Assembly (NCBI GenBank): GCA_903934155.1
Contig: CAIZMS010000143.1
Location: 1-22,178, forward strand
Source of the DNA: an uncultured bacterium
GTDB lineage: Bacteria > Verrucomicrobiota > Kiritimatiellia > CAIKKV01 > CAITUY01
Length of the DNA: 22,178 nucleotides
Reading direction: 5' to 3'
Below are positions 1 to 6,175 of this stretch, in pieces. A program made the translations under genes and the position numbers. A model generated the notes under the pieces. It saw nothing but the letters and a program-made list of their open reading frames with translations. It searched no databases and was not told where the DNA came from. Each line of letters opens with the position of its first letter. Within the stretch, counting starts at the first letter, position 1.

Positions 1-1236
1 AATAGTGCCAGTGCCTGTAACAAGGGTAGTTATTATTATGGAACCGGGTACGGGGTGTCGACTCCCAATCCCATGGGGCAGACCTTTGTTCTTCCCTGCA
101 TACGCGACCGGATCCGGCTCAATAAGAACCACATCGAAAAAAAGAGCGACATCGAGAAGGCCCGGACGGCCGCCGAGAATGCCGGAAAGAGCTACACGGC
201 TCTGGCCACTCCGATTGACAAGTGCCGGAAGAACATTGATGACATGAATGAAAAGGAAGAGGAGTTGATCAACAAGCTTCCCAAGCGTATCAAGAAGACC
301 GTGGAGACCATTTTAAAGGGGAATATTTCGGATACCTGGAATGACCAATTCGCCGGCGGGGGTGGAATCATGTATGTCTTGCGCCAGGAGGAGGATCCCC
401 TGAAGAAGAATTTCAGGATTCTCAAGGGCAAGGACGAGGACGATTTTCTTCGTCACTCGGACTATATTCCCAAAGCGGGTGATACCGCTCCCGAAGTTTT
501 TGGGGAGGGATCCGAAAAGTCCCAGTGGTTTGTGCTGAAAGGGGATGGACTTCAGCGTCATTATGTGCAACGCGACAAGATGTTGATTGCGGAATGGAAC
601 TGGTTTTCATCGGTCTGGGCGGAGGTAGACGGGGCCTGTGTGGGAGCCGTGGTGGCCTCGGATGGCAGTTCAGTCAAAGGCAATGATCCCCGGGTGATCA
701 ATCCGGAACGGTATACCACCACTGCCCTGGCCAAGCCGCAGGTACTTCAGGATAAGTTTTTTGCCAAAGGCGGATCCCTCATCGTGGGAGTGACCCGCAA
801 GGTGAACAATCCGTTCCAGTTTATGGCGGAGGGCGGGGATCTGGGCATCATTCGTCCATTCACGCTGGATAGCGGGAAACGCTATATGTGGACGGCGACG
901 GCGGCTATTGCCGGATATAATCCCAAGCCCCCCCAGGATTGCCAGGGCAAGTATGAAGTCACTTATGAGGATAACAGCGGCGACAAGCTGTGGAATCTGA
1001 AAACCAGCGACTGGGATGCGGAGCTGATTCCCCTGCACCGTGCCTGGGCAAAGGGGACAGCGGGACGAAAATGGGACAAGGCCACAGCGGGTGAGATCCT
1101 GGAGAATGTCAAAGGCGGCCCCTGGACGCCGCTGTATGGTGGTGGTGGCGCGTTAGGCGCGCAGGGAGCTCCGAAAGGGATGAATGAAGGGGCTGAGATT
1201 GCCTATGGCGGCGCCGAAGGCTGGGTCGTTCATTGA
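1..1236 (+). CDS. TadE/TadG-like pilus-associated protein, 5' end missing
   Basis: The frame is open from the first base of the window to the TGA at 1234-1236, so this is the last 411 codons of a gene that starts upstream. A GTG at 55 and later ATGs are probably internal. The visible part starts with a Ser/Tyr/Gly-rich stretch, then a charged, helix-forming region (roughly residues 38-100 of the fragment, many Lys/Glu). A globular C-terminal half follows, containing a 'WTATAAIAGY' stretch and 'SDWDAELIPLHRAW'. That Trp-rich ending recalls TadE/TadG-type minor pilins of PVC bacteria; this is family memory, not an alignment. It ends Gly-rich. The next gene begins 10 bp downstream, so it is probably the upstream neighbour in the Tad operon. 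The prepilin N-terminus that would settle the call lies outside the window. Confidence 0.55.
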   Translation, partial: NSASACNKGSYYYGTGYGVSTPNPMGQTFVLPCIRDRIRLNKNHIEKKSDIEKARTAAENAGKSYTALATPIDKCRKNIDDMNEKEEELINKLPKRIKKTVETILKGNISDTWNDQFAGGGGIMYVLRQEEDPLKKNFRILKGKDEDDFLRHSDYIPKAGDTAPEVFGEGSEKSQWFVLKGDGLQRHYVQRDKMLIAEWNWFSSVWAEVDGACVGAVVASDGSSVKGNDPRVINPERYTTTALAKPQVLQDKFFAKGGSLIVGVTRKVNNPFQFMAEGGDLGIIRPFTLDSGKRYMWTATAAIAGYNPKPPQDCQGKYEVTYEDNSGDKLWNLKTSDWDAELIPLHRAWAKGTAGRKWDKATAGEILENVKGGPWTPLYGGGGALGAQGAPKGMNEGAEIAYGGAEGWVVH

Positions 1237-1246
1237 GGAAAAAAAT

Positions 1247-2593
1247 ATGAAAAAATTGGTTGTGGTAATGATTTTTGCAGCCGTTGTGGCGGTCTGGTGC
1301 ATGGCGGCCGTTGTTGTTGAAAAGCAGGGTGTTGCCGCCCCTGTCACGGTGCAGCCGGTTCTGGCCTTATACAATCAAGGTTTGAGTCTGTTGAAGGCCG
1401 GAAAGAAGGAGGAGGCGCTGGTGGCCTTCAACCGGGCCATTGACGGCGGGATGAACATGACGGAGCCGGATGCCCGGGCGATCGTGGCGTCTTCGGCTGA
1501 CAACGCGGGGGGAATTCTCATGATGCAGGGCAAGTTGGAGGAGGCTGAGGCGATGTTCAAAAAGGCGCTAGCCGCCAATCCCCGCCACGCCCTGGCGTTA
1601 AACAATCTTGGCGTGGTGTACCTCAAGCAGGGGCGGGTTGACCTCGCCATGACGCAGTTTAAGGCTTCGCTCACCACGGATCCAAAACTGTCACTCCCGT
1701 ACCAGAACCTTGCCGAGGCATTGATGGCGGTGGGAAATCTCAAGCTCGCCGCACAATACCTGTCCACGGCCATGCAGGTGGCTCCTGCAGATCACCAGAC
1801 CCTGATTCTTCTTGCCCGGGTTTATGAATACGCCGGCAATCGGGAGATGGAGGAAAAAACCTGGAAAACCTTGGTGCAGACGACAGGGAATTCCCCCCGC
1901 TCCAAGTTGCAGTTGGGGACTTTCTACATGAGAACCGGTGCTCCTACAAAAGCCCGTCCGCTTTTTCAGGAAGTCATGAAGGCAAATCCGAAATTGTTGG
2001 ATGCCCGGCTCCAGATGGTGCGCCTCGAACTCTTGCAGGGGAAGGCGGACGCCGCCGAAGCGGGATTCAGGGCGCTGCTCAAGGAATTTCCGGATGAGTC
2101 TGTGGTGAGGTGCGACCTTGCCGCGCTATTGATCCAGAAAGGGCGCTTGGACGAGGCTGAGGCATTGGCAGCGGAAGGGGCCAAACGGCAGCCCCGGGAA
2201 GCTGGAAATTGGTTTGTTCTGGGGCGTTGCCAGGAGAAGGCGGGCCGCCTAAAAGAAGCGGAGAGAAGTTATTTTGAGGCCGTGTCTCTAGATCGCCAAC
2301 AGGCGGAGGCTTGGAATAACCTCGGAATTCTGGTGGCGGGACGGAATGACGCCAAGGCGGCTCTGAAGTGTTTCTTTTCGGCCTTTTTTGCGGATCCCTA
2401 TAATACTGAGATTCGCTATAACCTGGGGCGCACGCTTGTAATTACCAAAACCGACCATGAGAAAGGCGTCCGCCTGGTGATGGCTGCCGCTAAGGGCAAG
2501 GGGCCTGCGGCTCAAAAAGCCCGCCAGTTTATTGTAGACTTGGAGAAAATTGCCGCCGGTGGGGATCCGGGATGGGGAGGAACCAAGCCATGA
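1247..2593 (+). CDS. Exported TPR-repeat protein (TadD-like)
   Basis: 448 aa. The start at 1247 is preferred over in-frame starts upstream because GAGG (1235-1238) lies 8 nt before it and the protein then opens with a signal peptide: MKK, a hydrophobic run to about residue 23, then Ala-rich. The rest is about eleven consecutive tetratricopeptide units from residue ~40 to ~430, with the usual pattern (for example 'ALNNLGVVYLKQGRVDLA', 'AWNNLGILVAGRNDAKAA') and Asp/Asn-Pro turns. TPR superhelices bind partner proteins; in Tad systems the TPR lipoprotein TadD helps assemble or localise the secretin. No lipobox Cys is evident (the N-terminal Cys in 'VWCMAA' is not in a good lipobox context), so it is probably periplasmic or membrane-anchored. 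Its stop overlaps the next start (ATGA at 2590). The TPR call is firm; the TadD role is from context. Confidence 0.8.
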   Translation: MKKLVVVMIFAAVVAVWCMAAVVVEKQGVAAPVTVQPVLALYNQGLSLLKAGKKEEALVAFNRAIDGGMNMTEPDARAIVASSADNAGGILMMQGKLEEAEAMFKKALAANPRHALALNNLGVVYLKQGRVDLAMTQFKASLTTDPKLSLPYQNLAEALMAVGNLKLAAQYLSTAMQVAPADHQTLILLARVYEYAGNREMEEKTWKTLVQTTGNSPRSKLQLGTFYMRTGAPTKARPLFQEVMKANPKLLDARLQMVRLELLQGKADAAEAGFRALLKEFPDESVVRCDLAALLIQKGRLDEAEALAAEGAKRQPREAGNWFVLGRCQEKAGRLKEAERSYFEAVSLDRQQAEAWNNLGILVAGRNDAKAALKCFFSAFFADPYNTEIRYNLGRTLVITKTDHEKGVRLVMAAAKGKGPAAQKARQFIVDLEKIAAGGDPGWGGTKP

Positions 2594-3924
2594 ACTCAAG
2601 TAGAATTAAGCTTCACCGCAGGCTTTCCGTTCTGGTTGTCTTCACCGTTCTTGCTCTCGCCTGTCCACGGGTCATGCCGGTTTGGGCGGCTGAATCCGAG
2701 ACGGAAACCAAGACCGACTCGACGACGAAAGATAATACGACCACCACGACGACGACTACAACGACGACCACGACGGAGGGTAATCGGACGACGACTCAGA
2801 CGGACACGAGTACGTCGGAGAGAAACACGGGGGATTGGTCCCAAACAGGAAACAAGATCAATTTCAGTGCCGGGGGGTCTGAACAGCGCGATACGTCCAT
2901 CAATACCGAGAAAACCAATGCCGGCGAAGACAACATGGGTGGGACTGACCTGGATGGTGGGAAAAAATGGAAGGAATGGGAAGGAAACGTCCTGGATGCG
3001 AGTGATTCCGCCAAGGGGGAATACGGGGAGGCCAGTTATAAGTTTTATGCCGGGGCCAGCGGGGATTTGCAGTATGGCAAGAATGGCGTCCAAGCTGCCG
3101 GTCAGGTTGGGTTCCAGGCAGAACTGGACGCATTGGCGCACTATCAGGCGGGCGATGAGGATTTAGGCGGAGGAGCCCAAGGTGAAGTCAAGTTGCAGGC
3201 GCTTTTGCAGGCCTCGGGGAAGGCGGGGGTATACATTGATTCGAAGGGGATCACCGTTGGCGCGGAGGTGAAGGCTGAGGCCATGGTGAGCATTGAGGCG
3301 TCCGTGTCCCTGAATCTCATGGTATTTGGTATTTCTACCACCGTAGTGGCCACAGCGCGGGGCCAGGCAGGGGCATCGGCCATGGCGGTTGCCACGGCGA
3401 CTATCGGGTTTGATGGTAAACTGTACTTCAAGGTGGGGGCCGGGGCCACGGCGGGGTTGGGTGGTAAAATGATGTTTGAATTTGAAGTTGATCTCCAGGT
3501 GTTCATGGACAAGATGGGGATTCCTGATTTGGAAAGCCTGGTTAAGTGGTGTCAGCAATTTTCAGAAAACCCGGATCAACTGGCCGCAGATCTTGCCCAG
3601 GAGGCGGGTAAGCATTTGGGAGACCTGGCGCTGGCCGAATTGAAGGAACTTGGCAGTGAGGCGGCGGAGGGAGTTGTAAATCTGGCTGCGGATATCGGTT
3701 CGTCTCTGTCGAGCTTGCCGGGAGCCGGAACCCTTAGCTCAGGGTTGCATAGTCTGTTTTCAATCGGTGGTGGCTCGCAGAGTCCCGGTGCCTCTGGAAT
3801 CGGAGGTGGCGGAGGTGGCGGAGGTGGCGGCGGAGGTGGCGGAGGTGGCGGAGGAGGCGGTAGCGGTGTGAGTGATGGCAAGGAATATAAGCGGCATGAA
3901 AAGTACAAAGAGTGGAGCAAATGA
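2590..3924 (+). CDS. Exported Thr/Gly-rich protein of unknown function in the Tad operon
   Basis: 444 aa. ATG at 2590 overlaps the previous stop as ATGA and follows GGGGAGG (2574-2580). Residues 1-34 are a signal peptide: RRLSVLVV core and a probable cleavage after 'VWAA'. Residues 35-82 are a Thr/Ser/Glu/Asp-rich low-complexity stretch with 13 consecutive Thr (50-62). Residues ~125-310 are Gly/Ala-rich with alternating hydrophobic residues, as in a repetitive beta-structure ('KVGAGATAGLGG'). Residues ~310-370 are helical and acidic. Residues ~403-422 are 20 consecutive Gly, followed by a short basic tail (KEYKRHEKYKEWSK). I do not recognise the family. The Thr tract could be an O-glycosylation or phosphorylation region, and the protein may be surface-exposed or secreted by the pilus machine; both are inference. 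Its stop overlaps the next start (ATGA at 3921). Confidence 0.75.
   Translation: MNSSRIKLHRRLSVLVVFTVLALACPRVMPVWAAESETETKTDSTTKDNTTTTTTTTTTTTTEGNRTTTQTDTSTSERNTGDWSQTGNKINFSAGGSEQRDTSINTEKTNAGEDNMGGTDLDGGKKWKEWEGNVLDASDSAKGEYGEASYKFYAGASGDLQYGKNGVQAAGQVGFQAELDALAHYQAGDEDLGGGAQGEVKLQALLQASGKAGVYIDSKGITVGAEVKAEAMVSIEASVSLNLMVFGISTTVVATARGQAGASAMAVATATIGFDGKLYFKVGAGATAGLGGKMMFEFEVDLQVFMDKMGIPDLESLVKWCQQFSENPDQLAADLAQEAGKHLGDLALAELKELGSEAAEGVVNLAADIGSSLSSLPGAGTLSSGLHSLFSIGGGSQSPGASGIGGGGGGGGGGGGGGGGGGGGSGVSDGKEYKRHEKYKEWSK
3802..3861 (+). repeat. 9-bp minisatellite encoding poly-Gly
   Basis: Sixty bases made of GGAGGTGGC units: five perfect copies and one with a single change (GGAGGAGGC), interrupted by one extra GGC after the third unit and closed by GGT. 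It encodes 20 Gly in frame. Because the unit is a multiple of three, copy-number changes lengthen or shorten the Gly tract without breaking the frame. Confidence 0.9.
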
Positions 3925-4181
3925 AAAGGACTTTGACGGGTAATCGTGACGGCGGGGTGATGATGGAATATGTCATCCTGGCGGTCTTGATCGCCGCTGC
4001 GGTCATTGTCGCGGTGATTACTTTTGGTCGTGCCGTGGGGGATGGTTTTTTTGTGGCAGGACAAGCCGCCACGGTTCGGGAGAAGACGGCCAAGGGAACC
4101 TTGGACACCGAACGCGTGCGGCGTGATAGTGATATTTCGACGTCCAAAGACTACCACGATTCCATGCATGAGACACAGTAG
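3921..4181 (+). CDS. Flp-type prepilin (minor pilin candidate)
   Basis: 86 aa. ATG at 3921 forms an ATGA overlap with the preceding stop; GGAG at 3914-3917 is close. Short basic leader, then Gly11|Gly12-Val-Met-Met-Glu-Tyr: cleavage after Gly11 puts Glu at +5 and Tyr at +6, the signature of Flp/class IVb prepilins processed by a TadV/CpaA-type peptidase. A hydrophobic helix (residues ~17-37) follows. The mature part (~75 aa) is longer than the usual 50-60 aa Flp pilin and ends in a strongly charged tail (residues 52-86, many Arg/Lys/Asp/Glu/Ser). That suggests a minor or specialised pilin rather than the bulk subunit, though it is the only Flp-like gene in the window. A TadE-type gene follows 39 bp downstream. 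Confidence 0.75.
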   Translation: MKRTLTGNRDGGVMMEYVILAVLIAAAVIVAVITFGRAVGDGFFVAGQAATVREKTAKGTLDTERVRRDSDISTSKDYHDSMHETQ

Positions 4182-4187
4182 GGATGT

Positions 4188-4222
4188 GTGAAGCGTGAGA
4201 CGTGAAGCGTGAGGAGTGAGAT
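4188..4222 (+). repeat. Period-7 tandem array, GTGA-type (array 1)
   Basis: Five adjacent heptamers: GTGAAGC, GTGAGAC, GTGAAGC, GTGAGGA, GTGAGAT. GTGA is invariant at the start of each. The array fills most of the gap between the Flp-like gene and the TadE-like gene. It supplies both the likely ribosome binding site (GAGGAG, 4211-4216) and the first two bases of the ATG at 4221. Confidence 0.8.
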
Positions 4223-4784
4223 GAAGGGTTGGGAATTCATGAAATGCGGGAGGGATGGCTCCATTATGATGGAGACCGTGATTGCCATCCCGATTTTCAT
4301 GATTTTGCTCGGGGGCATCTTGTGGATCGGGGATCTGATGGTGGCGCGGCAGAAACTGGTGATGGCGGATCGCTATTCGGTCTGGAACTACGGATGCCGC
4401 TATAATCCCGGGGGCTATGACGCAGGAACGATCCATCAGCGGTTTTTTGACTCGAGCGACTATAAAAAGCCGACGAAGGTCGAGACGGACAAGAAGGAAT
4501 ACGATTGGAGCCTGGAGGCCAAGGGGAATGTCCAGTTGGATATGAAAATGCCCGATTGGACCCGATTTATGTTCAATGCTGGGAGCGTGATGTTTGGTAG
4601 CGGAGCCCCGGAGGAGACGGTGGAGTTGGTCGGTCGTAGTCTGGGGGGTGGGCACATGGTGCTGATGCGAACCAAGGCCGAAGCGGATCCGGGGTATATC
4701 CGGAATAAATACGGGATTCCGGAGTCCGGGCAGGTCGCCAAGAAGTGGCGCGATATTTATGGTGAGAAGTGGCCGTATGAGTGA
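4221..4784 (+). CDS. TadE-type pseudopilin
   Basis: 187 aa from ATG 4221 (GAGGAG at 4211-4216; an ATG at 4239 is the alternative). The leader ends 'KCGRDG' and cleavage after Gly13 leaves Ser-Ile-Met-Met-Glu-Thr, with Glu at +5. A hydrophobic helix 'VIAIPIFMILLGGILWIGDLM' region (~20-40) follows, then a polar domain of about 145 aa. This is the layout of TadE/TadF pseudopilins, which are processed by the prepilin peptidase and needed for Flp pilus assembly. The leader sequence matches that of the Flp-like gene just upstream (RDG..MME), so the same peptidase probably handles both. The end overlaps the next reading frame by 8 bp. Family call rests on the prepilin motif and position; the polar domain itself is not one I recognise. 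Confidence 0.75.
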   Translation: MKGWEFMKCGRDGSIMMETVIAIPIFMILLGGILWIGDLMVARQKLVMADRYSVWNYGCRYNPGGYDAGTIHQRFFDSSDYKKPTKVETDKKEYDWSLEAKGNVQLDMKMPDWTRFMFNAGSVMFGSGAPEETVELVGRSLGGGHMVLMRTKAEADPGYIRNKYGIPESGQVAKKWRDIYGEKWPYE

Positions 4785-5238
4785 GAGAAGGCGAGAATGC
4801 GGAATCCAGAATCCAGAATCCAGAATCCAGAATCTGGATAGCGGGCGGCTGTTGGGATTCTTTTTGACATTGGCCTTGATATTCTACGGGGCACTGGGTC
4901 AGGCCGAGGAGTTGATTTCGGCTCGGGTGGGGACTTTGGAGAAATCGAAAAAGCTGGTTGTCCCGATTCCGCCGTTGGCGAGTATTACGGGACAGGATGA
5001 CACCGGAGCGACCTGGCAGCAGACGGGAACAATGGCTGGCGCCCTGGATCGGGTGCGGGGGGATTTTCGGCAGTCGATGCGGACGGGCGGCTGGGTTTTG
5101 GATAAAACGATTGCGGTGGGGCGGGCGGTGAATCGCTCGGAGTTGGCTATTTGGACGATCCGGGGGCACCGGATCCTCCTGATGATTTGGGAAAAAGAGG
5201 CCGGGCTTTGCGGGTTTTCCTGGGGCGAGGAGAAGTAG
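4777..5238 (+). CDS. Small exported protein of unknown function with repeat-encoded N-terminus
   Basis: 153 aa from ATG 4777 (GGTGAG at 4761-4766 as a distant binding site; ATG 4759 and TTG 4852 are alternatives). The first ~20 residues are encoded partly by a heptamer array and read 'GIQNPESRIQNLDSG', which looks non-functional. A signal-peptide-like segment follows: 'RLLGFFLTLALIFYGALGQA'. The remaining ~110 residues form a compact domain with a Trp-rich end: 'RTGGWVLDKTIAVGRAVNR' then 'AIWTIRGHRILLMIWEK' and a final 'GFSWGEEK'. I do not recognise it. Position between tadE-like and cpaB suggests a periplasmic or outer-membrane accessory of the pilus. The oddity is the start: the signal sequence lies after the repeat, so either the repeat was inserted between the start codon and signal peptide, or translation begins at a weak codon after it. 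Confidence 0.6.
   Translation: MSERRRECGIQNPESRIQNLDSGRLLGFFLTLALIFYGALGQAEELISARVGTLEKSKKLVVPIPPLASITGQDDTGATWQQTGTMAGALDRVRGDFRQSMRTGGWVLDKTIAVGRAVNRSELAIWTIRGHRILLMIWEKEAGLCGFSWGEEK
4796..4837 (+). repeat. Period-7 tandem array, AATCCAG (array 2)
   Basis: Six heptamers in phase: AATGCGG, then four identical AATCCAG (4803-4830), then AATCTGG. The last perfect unit and the terminal one form a small inverted repeat (ATCCAG-AAT-CTGGAT). It lies within the 5' end of the small exported protein's reading frame, downstream of ATG 4777. Unit length is not a multiple of three. Confidence 0.9.
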
Positions 5239-5243
5239 AAGAA

Positions 5244-5278
5244 GTGAGCGGGGAGACCTGATGAGTGAGACGGTGAGG
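5244..5278 (+). repeat. Degenerate period-7 array (array 3) in the 5239-5349 gap
   Basis: Reads GTGAGCG, GGGAGAC, CTGATGA, GTGAGAC, GGTGAGG. GTGAGAC is shared exactly with array 1, and the others are near matches. It starts 5 bp after the stop of the small exported gene. The rest of the 111-bp gap to cpaB shows no convincing promoter or terminator, only the binding site GGAAAGGAAA before 5341. Confidence 0.5.
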
Positions 5279-5349
5279 GTTCGGATATTTTGATGGTTGT
5301 ATCGGTGGCAGGGTTTGATAAAAGGAACTTGGAAAGGAAACGTTGAGCT

Positions 5350-6153
5350 ATGAAGAACTTTATTCCTCTGGTGTTTGCGGTATTGTTGGGGTTGGCGGCA
5401 GTGTTGGCAGTGGGGCGACTCTTGAAGGAGCGGAACAAGGCCAAGGAAAAAACAACGACCGTTGTCGCCGTGGCTCGTGATGTCGCGGCAGGAGATGTGC
5501 TGACGGCGGATTCGATCATGAAAAAGGAAGTGGCGCTTTCCGCCCGCCCGGCTCAGTCGATTTTCTGGTCGCGTGCGGAAGTGGTTGTCGGCCAGAAAGC
5601 CATGCGGTCCATCATTCAGGGGGATTATGTCTTGCTGTCCGATGTGGGATTGTCCCGGAGCATGGCGGATATCGTCGGCGAAGGCGAGTGGGCCGTGTCT
5701 CTGGCCGTGCCTCCAGGCGGTATTGCCCGGATTGTGCAACCGGGCGACGAGGTGGCGGTCATTGGCACCTTCCGGATCAAGAGCCAGGTCAAGTCAGCGG
5801 ATTTGTCTGCAGCAATTCAGGAGGTGTCCAAGGAGGCCACGATGGTGCTGTTCCCCCGTGTTCGCGTTCTGGATGTCGGCGCCATGGCGAGTGCCCGTGG
5901 TGCCGAAGAGAGCGGGAGCGGGGAGATTATCCTGGCGCTTCCGCCCCAGCAGGCCCAGGTGTTGGTGGCCGCTCAGCGCAAGGCCCAACTCACGATCGCC
6001 TTGCGCCGGCCCGGTGACGAATCCGCCATCAACCGCATGGATCCCGGCATGGTTGATGAACTGACATTTGATAATTTATTGCAGGGAATGGAGTCGGTTC
6101 AATTGCCCAAGATACCGGGCGTGGTGATTGTGAAGGAAGCAGCGAAGAAATAA
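5350..6153 (+). CDS. cpaB: Flp pilus assembly protein CpaB/RcpC
   Basis: 267 aa, the usual size. ATG 5350 follows a GGAAAGGAAA binding site (5331-5340). One N-terminal membrane segment (residues ~4-22) anchors it in the inner membrane. A SAF domain comes next (~38-100: 'VVAVARDVAAGDVLTADSI' and 'GDYVLLSDVG'). Then comes the RcpC/CpaB domain (~112-220) with 'VSLAVPPGGIARIVQPGDEVAV', a hallmark turn of this family, and 'GEIILALPPQQAQVLVAAQR'. CpaB is a periplasmic partner of the secretin in Tad systems and is thought to bind cell-wall glycans through its SAF domain. It sits 22 bp before cpaC, the standard order. Confidence 0.9.
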   Translation: MKNFIPLVFAVLLGLAAVLAVGRLLKERNKAKEKTTTVVAVARDVAAGDVLTADSIMKKEVALSARPAQSIFWSRAEVVVGQKAMRSIIQGDYVLLSDVGLSRSMADIVGEGEWAVSLAVPPGGIARIVQPGDEVAVIGTFRIKSQVKSADLSAAIQEVSKEATMVLFPRVRVLDVGAMASARGAEESGSGEIILALPPQQAQVLVAAQRKAQLTIALRRPGDESAINRMDPGMVDELTFDNLLQGMESVQLPKIPGVVIVKEAAKK

Positions 6154-6175
6154 ACATTCCGGGAAGGATAAAGCC

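Noticed and set aside
2636..3166. Arg-rich + strand frame overlapping the Thr/Gly-rich protein
   Set aside because: Arises from out-of-frame reading of the ACG/GAC-rich tract; the overlapping frame has a signal peptide and coupled start.
3576..4655. Long - strand open frame (359 codons) containing a poly-Pro run
   Set aside because: It is the antisense of the poly-Gly tract and of three well-supported + strand genes; no binding site or recognisable domain.
4188..5278. Short tandem repeats as a CRISPR array
   Set aside because: Units are 7 bp and contiguous, with no spacers and no cas genes.
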